Positions 23,548 through 58,930 of a stretch of 64,000 nucleotides of DNA are shown piece by piece (the first letter of the stretch is position 1; each line of letters starts with the position of its first letter). The stretch is from Taeniopygia guttata (Eukaryota; Chordata; Aves; Passeriformes; Estrildidae). The notes below the pieces were generated by a model, which searched no databases, was not told the origin of the DNA, and saw nothing but the letters and a program-made list of their open reading frames with translations. The stretch spans positions 60,547,310 through 60,611,309 of the forward strand of contig NC_133063.1 in assembly GCF_048771995.1 (NCBI RefSeq), read 5' to 3'. A program made the translations under genes and the position numbers.

Positions 23548-23708
23548 TGGATGCCCCATTCATAGAAGTGTTGAAGGTCAGGCTGAACAGGGCTTTGAGC
23601 ACCTTGACCTAGTCCCTGCCCTTTGCTGTCAGACTCCTAAGAGGGTACATAATAGACTTGGGTGTTGAAAGGTCCCTTCTGACCCAAAGCATTCTGTGAT
23701 TCTAAAAT
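23548..23708 (+). mobile_element. CR1 3' end fragment, sense
   Basis: A short CR1 3' end in + orientation: 'ggatgccccattcatagaag' through 'gggctttgagcaccttgacc' to a terminal 'cattctgtgattcta'. It ends at the typical 8-bp-repeat 3' terminus. Confidence 0.85.
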
Positions 23709-25410
23709 GTTATGGTCTGTGTCTTGTTTATACCTACATGACTTTCATCTGGAAAACGGAGATGCCAACATGTGCAACTACCAAAGAAAAAGCTCCTCTC
23801 TGCCTGTTAGGTGTTAAGGAAAGTGCCATATGTCATGCTCCAGAGCCAGCCTAGTAATAAACAATTCCTCTGGTACTACAAACACAAAGCTCAAACATTT
23901 AGTTTGTCCCATGTTAACTGTCACTAAATGCAATATGGCTATAAAAATACAGAATTATTTGTGCAGCACTGAATGTAGTACTAAATCCTGGGATCTTAGT
24001 AGCAACAGTTGCTGAAGTCGAACATTACGGAATGTTAAACTATGAGTAGGAGCTGGCTGATTAGAAACAGATTAGAAAACCTCTGTCAGTAACCTGGGAA
24101 AAAAGCAGAGAACACAGGAATTAGAGGGAAATAACCAGAGAAGAGACAAAAGAGTAGACAAAGCAAAATACCTGTAAGTCTTCTTTAGACTTTTTTTTCT
24201 CGCACACTGTAGCACTAAGCCATTTCCAAAGCAAAGTATGTGTGAAGAGAGCACTTCACTTTGGTGGGCAGCAGGGAAGGAAAGTGAGAAAAATTCTTTA
24301 TTAATAAAGGTACCATGAATCTGTAATGCTGTTACAACTCACTAGTGATTTCTGAAAACTAGTTCCATGAAGATGCCAACATCTTGATGGATGCCAAATA
24401 AGACTTTTCAAAGAAATGAGACAGTGTACATTTATTGAGATTTCATTATAATGCTGAAAGTCTTACTGTAGACTCACCAATTTGTTTGTCCTGCCTTTGT
24501 TTGTTTGTTTGTTGTTTGTTTTCTGGCCAACTCTTTGAAAATAATTTTGAAATATGGTACCAATTGATGGTAGTGATGCCAGTGTTCAGAATGGTGGACC
24601 CTGTGACCACAGAGGATAAAGTGTGCATAATTATATCCTGACAGATAGAATGCTACTGGGTGGAATGAAGTAATCAGTTTTGTTAGAGTCTGATTCAAAC
24701 TAAACTCCTTCATTTGGAAAGGTGGTATGTTTTTTCATTATCTGCTGCACTACAGAAAATACTTACAAGAACAAGACTTTTATCTAATCAAATCAGTAAA
24801 GCCTGTAACTTGGAGATGTGACTTCTTTTCCAACATATTTGTATTTGTAAAAAAATTTGAATTAGAAAATCTAGTATATTTGTCTTTTCACAAAAACTAA
24901 TTCGTCTATTTCAAGGTGCTATAAAATTGCTAGATTATTTATAGAGAGAGTAATTTGATTATTCTATATTGTAACAGAAGTCAAAATCCAAAAGACTGAT
25001 TACCTGCTATTCTATAAATTTGTCTTCCCTTAAGTTTTAATATGTCCACCTATCCCTATTTGACCAATTTAGTTTGATGTTCTTTCTCTCTCAGGACATC
25101 TATTTAAAGCTTTGACCACCCCTTGCCCTGTCATCCCGCACTGTAGAACTAAATTGTGTTGTTTCTAGTGCTATTGAGTTTGACATACTTAACCAGTTTG
25201 TTTTATGCTTGCTGATTAACAGGCGTTCTATTTAAATTAAACCAAAATTGAAATTTAGAAGTGCCTGTTGATGCCATCATAAAAAAGTCTCAATTCCACC
25301 ATAAAAACGAGTTTTTAAGTGTTTAAGTAACACATAATGTTTCTAACTTGGGCAATGCTAAATACAGTTCTTATTCAACACAACTCCTTTCCCAGTTTAC
25401 CACTTGCTGT
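23709..25410. other. Intergenic, nothing recognised
   Basis: AT-rich sequence with a short (TTTG)n run near 24498-24520. In human the GKAP1 gene would lie in this interval; none of its exons were recognised. Confidence 0.5.
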
Positions 25411-25614
25411 ATTAGCCTGTCCAGTATAGAATTAGTCTATCCAGTATAAATTACACAGAAATTCTTCAATCAGCTGATTTTTTTCTCTTCTAAGTTGTTC
25501 TTACTCTTAATTATTAGCCTGTCCAGTATAGAATTAGTCTATCCAATATAAATTACACAGAAATTCTTCAATCAGCTGATTTTTTTTTCTCTTCTATTTG
25601 TTCTTACTCTTAAA
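25411..25614. repeat. Tandem duplication, 2 x 102 bp
   Basis: The block starting 'attagcctgtccagtataga' at 25411 recurs at 25513 almost unchanged: one substitution in the 'ctatccagtataaatt' part and small differences in the T-run and 'cttctaagttg' region. Near-identity suggests a recent duplication. It is intergenic between KIF27 and UBQLN1. Confidence 0.9.
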
Positions 25615-28600
25615 TTCTTTCTCTGCCTCTTGGGGAAAAAAAATTGTATTTTCTCATATCTAGTTCTTCTTACAGTTGTATCGAATGTTCACAAAGCTTT
25701 TTTTGTAGCTGTTGCAGTTTGTTTCAGGAAGGATACTTCTCTCATGCTTTCTTTGGAAAATTCAGCAATTGTTTCAGTATTATTTTCTCACAATGAGTCA
25801 CTTTAGAATGGGACTGTATGTAAATTGGCAATAGAAAGCTTTGATATTAACTTAATTTTCCATACAAATGTTCAACACTATTTTGTATCTGTTCTAGTTA
25901 CTTTGAAATACGCTGTAAATAGTGTTGCAACACAGTAAAACCTTTCTTTTTCAAAAGGGTTAATTAAAAAAAAAATCAAACCTGCATAACTAAGGCTGAA
26001 GTGACAAAGCCAGAATAGAGATCAAAAGCATCAAAATGAGAGCAGTAATGCTCTCATTTACTGAACACTGAGTTCAGACTGCATAGATTCACTGCTAGCT
26101 TTAAATAGGCAGTTGAAGTTTTGAAATGAGAGGAATTTTCCCAATGAAACAAAAAGTTCCACATAACAGAGGCTAGGGAGATGAAGAGGCTTGTTGGAAA
26201 GACCAAAGCACAGTATACATGTAGGGAGGAACTGGAGAAAAGAATTCTGGGATGGATATGACTAAAGACTACTACATAACCTTAAATATTTTTTTTAAAT
26301 GAATCAAACTAACAAAAATAACTCTGGTTAGGGCAACAGTTATGGAAAACACCTGCTAATTGGTTGGGATAATGAAAAGGATTATTCTTTTTCCTAGACT
26401 TTTAATGAGTGATTCTTTGTAAGAACTAGAAAAGCAATCACTGAAAAACAAATCTCACTGAAAGTGAGCCAAGGTAATTTAATTTATCAGAATTATTGTA
26501 GACCTGGCAAGGATACTGCCTTCTGGTTGAGAGCTAACAAGGACATATGCTTGATATTTGATGTACTAAAGGCAGAGAATCTGCACAGTGAGGCCCCTAT
26601 AAAGCATAACTGGGTAGAAAGCCCCCTAAAGTGTTACTGGGTAGACAGTAACAGGGTAGGCAATTGCTGTTGAGCCAGTTATGTTTTAGCATGAAGCTTT
26701 TTAAATTTAACCCTTTTAACTGATCTAAAACAAAAGCCCTAACCTTTGTTCTGGCAAATCAAGAATGGAAAAAAATTACATAGAATATCTTTTTAATGCC
26801 ATATGAAAGTAGAAGTTTATATTCTTCCCTTTTCCATTAAAAATAAATCACAGGTGCTTGTACTATGTTTTGGTTTGAATATTCAGAAATACAAGGAATG
26901 TTATGTGTCATTTACAGCCAAACTTTGGAGATATTGTATGTAAGTTTTACTGTCATTAGAACACCTGAGGCCTCATCTAAAGTCAAGATTGTGTCACTAG
27001 TATCAGGTAAAACATTAAACAGAATTCAGCTGAACTGGTTCAAAACCTTTTGCTAATATTCTTAATTTGATTCAACTTGATGTGAGCCACTACTTTCAGT
27101 TTGATTCAAAATACTGTCTGGTCACTGCATGTCCATTTTCAGTTTGTTTCTTTGTAGCCAATTTAGATGGCTTTGCACTGGTTACATCAACTAGGAAAAA
27201 ATAGTGAATTGATGCTGTCTAGTCAAAGCTGGGAATATTGCTGAACTTCTGCAGTAAACACCAGTACCTGTAGGTGAAGAAAATTAAGTGGCATAAAAAT
27301 TAACCTGGTCTGTCTAATAAACATTCTGAAATCTGTTCTTTAATATCAGTAATTAATGAAGAAAAGTTGTACAGATGGTTTTAGAAAGAGGAAATAAAAG
27401 CACAGGTGGAAGAAAGTGGGAAAGAAAAGGAAAGGCAAGAGAAAAGAAATGTTTTTAAAAATCCATCAGGCTAAGAGGATTAAGAAGTCAGAATTCTTTG
27501 CTGTATTGTTTTCATTTCCCATGTGCTGTTTATAAGCATTGCTCTCAACTACCTGATGAGAACCCATATGTGTGTTCTGGTTTAGGGTATTTTCCATCTG
27601 GACCCTTTCTGTTCTGGCAAATGAGATCCCATATGCCTGTTACATGAAGATAAAAACATTCTTTGTTAAATTTCTCTCCTTGCTTAGTTAAGTACTTTCA
27701 ATAACTTCCAAGTTATTTGCTATAAATTTTTAGTATCCTTGCTACTTACAACCAATATACTTCTGTAAATAACACAAATTCCTCTAACTGGTAACCTTCT
27801 GCTGGCTACAACCATGTAGAAGTTGTGTTACTCTGGTACAAAGTCTATATTAATGTAATGTTACAGTCAGCATGAGCTGTATCCATAAACTGTGAAGACC
27901 CTGCGATGAGGAATATCTCTTTGCTCTTTCATCTAATTTCTGCTTGAAATCACTTCTTGACTGCAGTGCAGGATTCTACTGTGTGATGTCCCTCACTCTG
28001 CCAGACAAGAAGATAATGTGGCAGAGGCAGAAGTGTTCGGCTGCAGCAGAAGTCAACACCTTGTAGCATCACAACCAATGGGCAAAGGGAACATGTGTGA
28101 CTTAGGAAAGGCTTAATACTTGAATATGCCTGGAGTCATTCTTATCTGCATCAAACAAATGCTCTAGAACAGGCAAAACCTGGAATTCCCTTCAGCCAAC
28201 CTGTGGCATTCCTATTTTAAGGTCTCTTAGCAGGTCTTCAATTCTTTTAGTAAAAATGTTAAGAGTTGTGGAGCCTACTGTGCTGTATTACAGAGTTTCT
28301 TTTATTAATAGCTGAACCAATCTACAAAGGGTGTTGAGAGGTTATCCCAAGAGCAGAGCAAACCAGCAAATCATGTTGTGATTCAGAGTATCAGATGGGA
28401 AACGTCTGTTCTCATCTAAGCAAAAAAGGACATTTGATTCTACAGTTCAGCCACATACATACTTTACACCAAAACAGGAAAAGACATCTTGAATTCCCAG
28501 AGAGACAAAAATAATCTGGGAGAATGCCTAATTTGGTAATGCAGTTTTAAGTTGTGTTTGAAGTTTTTTTGGTCCAAGTTTGAGGAAGATGTGATTTCCT

Positions 28601-28700
28601 ACTGTGGAATGCTACCTTAGCAATACCTTTCAAGTAGTAAATGTCTAGGATTTATTCCTCTTTAGCTGGGGCCAAGTAACTTAAAGGCAAAAGGTACTGA
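25615..28700. other. Intergenic, nothing recognised
   Basis: AT-rich DNA with many short open frames but no splice-flanked coding block, RNA gene or classifiable repeat that I can support. Confidence 0.5.
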
Positions 28701-28919
28701 ATTATTTCATTGATGTACATTCACAAACTATACCAAATTACTCTTCTTGCATCTTCCGACACCAAACCCCTGCATCTCACTACAGGTCTCTGTGACACCT
28801 CATGTCTTATGGGTTGGAGCTCCAGCAAACCACAGTTGCACGGCCAGCACCTGCACTCCCAGACTCTAGTTGGGAAACTGGTGACCTTCTGCATGGACCT
28901 CTGGAGATCACCATCCAGG

Positions 28920-29205
28920 CTAAGCCTTCTGCCAAGGCAAGGTGAGCTAGAGCAGGTTACACAGGAACATGTCCAGACAGGTTTTGAATGCCTCAAGAGA
29001 GAGAGACTCCATGACCTTCCTGGGCAGCCTGTTCCAGTGCTCTGTCACCCTAACTGTAAAGTTGTTCCCCATGCTGAAGTGGAATTTCCTGTCTTTGAGT
29101 TTATGCCCATTGCTCCTGGTCATGTCACTGGGCACCACTGAAAAGAGGCTGGCACTATCCTCTTTGTGAAAAACGCCAGTCACTTGTTTCAAAGTTTGAT
29201 AAGTT
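28920..29205 (-). mobile_element. CR1 fragment, antisense
   Basis: The + strand reads as antisense CR1: 'cttcctgggcagcctgttcc', then 'agtgctctgtcaccctaact' and 'gtaaagttgttccccatgct'. The minus-strand frame includes a recognisable CR1 reverse-transcriptase tail (VTEHWNRLPRKVMESLSLEA). The adjacent 28710-28919 may belong to the same or another old repeat. Confidence 0.85.
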
Positions 29206-29812
29206 TAATAGGAATAAAATAGCTATAAAAACAGTAGCAAAAATTAGAGCAGTAATTATTTGGACAATAAAAAGCAAAGAATTATGGATGTCCGGGTGCC
29301 TTGCACTCTGCCACAAAGCACACCTTGCTAGCAAAGGACTACCCGTTAAAAGCAATAGCCTGTTGCATATTCATAGATCTCATACATGATTCAAAAATTC
29401 AAACAAAGGATTTCTTCTGCTTAGAAGGATTTCTTCTGCTTACTCCTCCCCCCCCCCCCCCGCCCCCCGCCCCGATCTTGTAAATCAGTCGTCTTGGTCC
29501 CTTGGAGTCTGCATCTTCCCAGTAAAGAGGCAATAATTATTCTCTTGGAATTTTAGTGTCTTGTTGCTGTTATCCCTATGCGAAGAATTTTTTAATTATC
29601 CGTTCCTTGAGCTAGTTGTAAAAAGAATCTTACATGGCATAGTTTATATTTTAATATGCTATAGCCTAAAACTATATTTACCACACTACTTGAAAGATAT
29701 TAATACAGCATAACTTTCCAACACAACACCTATAGTATTCATTTTAATATTTGCGAAGAGCCAATCATGTAATATGCATTTTTCACACTCTTGGCATCCA
29801 CCTTTGAGACAT
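29206..29812. other. Intergenic with poly-C tract
   Basis: AT-rich DNA containing a C-rich run at about 29447-29474 (fourteen or more C, then CCCCCC and CCCC groups). The opposite strand has G-runs able to form a quadruplex. Nothing else was recognised. Confidence 0.6.
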
Positions 29813-29985
29813 TTACATAAATTGATGAATCCCCTCTCAGGCTTCTCCAGACTAAACAGGCCCAGCTCCTGCAGTCTCTTCTCATACGAGAGATGTTTCA
29901 AACCCCAAATTATCCTTGTGACTCCCGCTGGACCCTCTCCAGTAGCTCCTTGTCTCTCTTGTACCGAGGAGCCCAGAAGTGGGCA
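29813..29985 (-). mobile_element. CR1 fragment, antisense, next to UBQLN1 promoter
   Basis: 'ggcttctccagactaaacag' and 'ctcctgcagtctcttctcat' are antisense CR1, running to 'gaggagcccagaagtggg'. It ends directly at the CpG-rich promoter, about 300 bp before the UBQLN1 start codon. Confidence 0.85.
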
Positions 29986-30291
29986 TGGCACCGCAGACGT
30001 GTCCTCTCAGAGTGCTGTCGGTGGCGGCTGGCAGCGGCGAAGGGCAGGGCTGTCACACCCCGAGGCCGAGGAGGCGGCGGGAGGGCCCCGCGGAGTCCCG
30101 CGGCCCGGCCCGCGCCCGCCCCTTTCCAGTACCTTCCCCGGTGCGCTGCGTCATCAGGGCGCGCGGCGGCCGGGCCCGGGCGTTTCCGGTGTGGCGGGCG
30201 CGTCGCGAGCGGTCGGTTGGAGGCGCCGGTAGCCGGTAACCGGCGGCCGAGCGCGCTGCGCTGCCCCGCTCCGCCTCACCCGGACACGGCA

Positions 30292-55333
<25,042 letters not shown>

Positions 55334-56455
55334 CAGTGTTTCTTTTAACTTGAAAAAAATGTAATTTATTTTTGATAACAGCTCTTTAATCTTTCAAATT
55401 GCTTTATTTCATTTTGATTTTTGGGATTGTCTTGTTATAACTAAAACCAGTTTGATGTATTTGAAGGTGGAGTGCAGTAGTTTTCTTCAGACATTGGGAA
55501 TCAATGCATTTTCACCTCTAAGTGCATCAGTTCTTATGTTCAGCATTATTTGTGATTTTTTTGGAAACAATATCAGCTTTCACAGTTGGATGAACAAGTT
55601 TTGTCTGACCTACAAATGGCCAATTTATTTACTACTTAAACAGTATTGTTCAGTAGTAATTTATGTAGATTGCACATTAAAAAGGAAACAAATGAATTGA
55701 AGCTGTGGGTACCAATACTGCTTATTGTGATTTTGGCATGTTTTTTTTCTTGACTAGCAAAATGCTGGAAGATTTATACCACTTGAGTAATCTACCATCT
55801 TTTACTTTATTTGTCTAAGGTATAAACACAATATATACAACAGAGACAGCTCATTTCTAGAGATCTACACTATACAGTAGAGTGAAATTGTAAGCAATGA
55901 AAAAACAAACAAATCCTCCCCCCCAAAGCAACAACAAAAAACCCCACCAAAAAAAACCCAAAAAAACCCAAAAAAAACCAAAACCCAAAAAACCACAAAA
56001 AAACCAACCAAAAAAAAAAAGTCATAGACCTTGAATTTGATGTAGAATTGCCCAGGATCTTTGGTAACTATCTGAGACAAAATGCTTAGGCAACTTAAGT
56101 TAAAATATACTAGAGTCCAGTTCTGGTAGTCTCTTTACATTTAACTGTACAGAAACTTTCATTATAACATTATTTCAATATTCACAGATTATTGTAAATT
56201 ACTTTTGTCATTGTCCAAATTAAAGAGCCACAGCCTTGTGCTCTGAAATTGTTTCTATGGCTATTTGGCTTGTTCCACTGAGAGTTTAACATGTATTCCG
56301 ATTTGTAATCTGAGAAATTACTTCTATTCATGGTCATGTGGTACTCTAATTCCTTTTAACCACCAAGTAAAAAAATACTGTATAGCTTTTGAGTTTCTAT
56401 TGGTAGTTACTTCTCTTGTGCACAGATAATAAAAGAACTTTAAAAATCTTTAAGC
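55334..56455 (+). other. UBQLN1: UBQLN1 3' UTR
   Basis: Non-coding, AT-rich. The best polyadenylation signal is AATAAA at 56428-56433 with a downstream T/GT-rich stretch ('tcttgtttcaatgtgtttgg'), putting cleavage near 56455. An ATTAAA-like site near 56218 is a weaker alternative. It contains an A/C-rich simple repeat at about 55913-56020. Confidence 0.75.
55913..56020 (+). repeat. A/C-rich simple repeat in 3' UTR
   Basis: Irregular runs of A4-A11 separated by CC or CCC over about 105 bp, with almost no G or T. It sits inside the UBQLN1 3' UTR; the opposite strand is T/G-rich. Confidence 0.9.
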
Positions 56456-56779
56456 ATCTTGTTTCAATGTGTTTGGTCATTACCTAAAAATCAAGATGAC
56501 AGTCCATCTTAAGAGCATTTGAGAGAACTCAAGCTCTGGCAATATTTACCAGCTCTGTGCTAAGACTGGTTAACAACTGCGGTGTGAGGTAGATGGAGGA
56601 GAATAAGAGATGGATGATGTTGAGGACTTCTAGCTTAGATGAAGTGGGGATTGCAGAAAAGGTTGAAATTAATCTGCTTTTTTATTGCTTTTTGTGTCAG
56701 TTTAATTGACTTGTGCACATTCAGGTTCCTTCGATGTTTTCGAACCTGATCTTTTGCAGAGTGCAGTTCTTAATTTTCT
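56456..56779. other. Intergenic after UBQLN1
   Basis: Sequence between the UBQLN1 polyadenylation site and the nested CR1. Nothing was recognised. Confidence 0.5.
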
Positions 56780-56949
56780 CAATCCCTGTTCTCACCTGTG
56801 ACTTGGGCAGTGTGGCTGGAGCACTTGCTGGTGAAGACTTAGACAAAAGATGGAATACTTCAGTCTTCTCCATGTCCTATCTAACCAGGTCTTCCAAATT
56901 CCTCCTGAAAGGAGCCACACTTTCCCAAATCTTTTACTGCTAATGTACC

Positions 56950-57546
56950 TGTCGGAGTCCAGAGCATCCCTCTGGCTGCCCCGGATGCCTCAAGACCCTG
57001 GCAAGGGGCTCAGGGACCTTGGCAGCAAGTCAAAAACACCTGTGGCTTTGATTTTAGCCCATGGGAGAGGCTGCTGACCTTATATGAGGAATTACAAGCC
57101 AAAAGGGTTTGGGTAGTGTAATAGAGAAATTGACACAGAGTGGAAATGTAGAATTTTGAGGTTTTTTAGAATGAAATTCAGGGGTACAAGATGCAGGAAT
57201 CTGGGCGTGCCCTAGCCTTCCTTCTTCTTGTCCTCCGTGTCTCGGTGTGATAGTGACACTTTTCTGTTGGTTTAGGATAGGGACACACTGTCCAACATGG
57301 ATTTTAGGTATTGGTACGGGAACTGTAAACATGGTACATGTAATTTTGGGTATATAATGTGGGAGATGCCCGGGGCTCGGAGGAGACTGCCATGGCTTCT
57401 GTGCTGGCTGGACCTCAGCAGGTCAGAGAGAAACTATTATAACCTTGAAAACTTGGCTTCACGCATTCCAGACCTTTTCTTCAGCAGTCGGGCTAGGGAA
57501 AAAAGGACTTTCACTCTGTTGGGGTCTTGCCAAGCTGACCCTGACA
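56950..57546 (+). mobile_element. Solo LTR (597 bp) with 6-bp target duplication
   Basis: Starts TGTCGGAGTCC and ends CCCTGACA, i.e. TG...CA ends with a short inverted repeat (TGTC/GACA). It is flanked by TGTACC at 56944-56949 and 57547-57552. Removing it restores continuous antisense CR1 sequence ('gctaatgtacc' joined to 'taaagaag'). A 6-bp duplication fits ERVK-type (betaretrovirus-like) integration. A TATA-like 'gtatataatg' near 57349 favours + orientation. There is no internal coding region. Confidence 0.85.
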
Positions 57547-57633
57547 TGTACCTAAAGAAGTTTTTTGTTACCCTTGATATTCTTGGCCAGATTTACTTCT
57601 GTCAATGATTTAGCTTTCCTGACCATCTCCCTG

Positions 57634-57801
57634 CTTTTACCTTCTGCAACTAGGGCAGTGTGGCTGGAACATTTGCCAGTGAAGGCAGCAGGCTGGGGAT
57701 CGGACAGTGGGTGCTGAGCCATTGTACTGTGCATCATTTGTTTCTCTCGGGTTCTACTCCTCTCTCTGTCCCTCTCATGCTAATAACAACAGCAATAATT
57801 T
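57634..57801 (+). mobile_element. 168-bp LTR-derived insertion with 10-bp direct repeats
   Basis: Flanked by exact CATCTCCCTG at 57624-57633 and 57802-57811; removing it restores CR1. The insert ('ggatcggacagtgggtgctg', 'tactgtgcatcatttgtttc', 'ctcctctctctgtccctctc') resembles the middle of an avian ERVL-type LTR, without either LTR end. The long target duplication and lack of LTR termini suggest reverse transcription of an LTR-derived RNA rather than normal integration. Confidence 0.7.
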
Positions 57802-58333
57802 CATCTCCCTGTCTGTTTGGACAATTTCTCTGTATTACTCCCATGCTACCTTTCCTTCTTTCTATGCTCTGTAAGACCTATTTGTCTTTTGAATTTGTTT
57901 AGGGGTTCCTTGTTCATCCATACAGGCCTCCTGACATTATTTTCTAATTTTCTCTTTGGTGGGATGCATTAGTCTTGAGCCTTGAGGAAACAATCCTTGA
58001 ATGTCATCCAGCCCTCTACACTCAGGGCTCTGTCCCATGGTATTCTGCCAGAGAGATCCTCCAAGAGGACAAATTCACCTCTCCTGAAGTCCAGCATAAT
58101 TATCTTGCTTCTCACTCTCCTTGTTGCCCCAAGGATCTCAGTTTCCACTGTTTCATAGTCACTGCAGCCCAGCCTGCCTTTGGGTTCCACATTCCCCATC
58201 AGCTCCTGGTTGCTGAGAACAAGATTCAGCCTAGCACCTCTCCTCTTTGGCTCCTTTATCAATTGGAGAGGGCAGTTGTCATCAATGAACCTCTGGGAAT
58301 ACACGTGTTCTACTGTCCTGAGCCTTCAACAGG

Positions 58334-58930
58334 CTGTCACAACCCACAAGTGTGTGTGAGGTTTCTTGTAAATTCTCGTCTGTCTCAACGAAGTTCACAT
58401 GTCTATACAGTAGCCTTAACTCCAGCAATTAGCCTACTATTTAGCTGTAAAAAGTTGGCTAACAAGCTCTCCAACTTCTATAACACTTTCACACTAGCTC
58501 CCAAATGTCACAATAAACTTAAGGTGTTCAGTAAGTGGTAGAATATGATTGCTGGGATAAAACAGGAGAGAAAAAGGTGGAAGAGAGAGACAGAGAGAGA
58601 GAAACAGAGAGAGACAGACACAATGCTGAGGACCAATCCCCTTTTATGGTTTACCTGAAATAGGTTTTTTTGGTGCCATTTGTTCACATGTGTGCAGTCA
58701 GTTATTTAGAGCCCTCCAGGAAATGAGGGAATTAGTGGACTGTGGTGTCCTGGAGCCCCTTTTAGTGAGGTGTCTGAAACTTGACACTTAACACAGGTGC
58801 ACTCAGCATGAGTCTCAAGGCAGACTTACAAGCTTAACAATTTATGAAGGAAAACAAATTTGCCTCAGAATAGGACTGACGGCCCCACCTCTGCAGGATC
58901 CTCTCAATCCAATCAACACTTTCCTGTTGC
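58334..58930. mobile_element. About 600-bp insertion in CR1, family unknown
   Basis: Antisense CR1 stops near 'gagccttcaacagg' and resumes at 'cagtggttggaatccccc'. The sequence between is not CR1. It begins near TGTCACAACCC, contains a GA-rich simple repeat (58575-58622), and ends near 'tttcctgttgca'. The size and TG/CA edges suggest an LTR but no target duplication was found. The 7-bp CAACAGG at the left edge is mirrored as CCTGTTG at the right. Confidence 0.5.

Noticed and set aside
28710..29141. A 143-codon open frame on +
   Set aside because: Its second half is antisense CR1, and the first half has no family features or promoter.
57975..58541. A 188-codon open frame on +
   Set aside because: It is the antisense of CR1 ORF2 endonuclease-side sequence and runs into a non-CR1 insertion.
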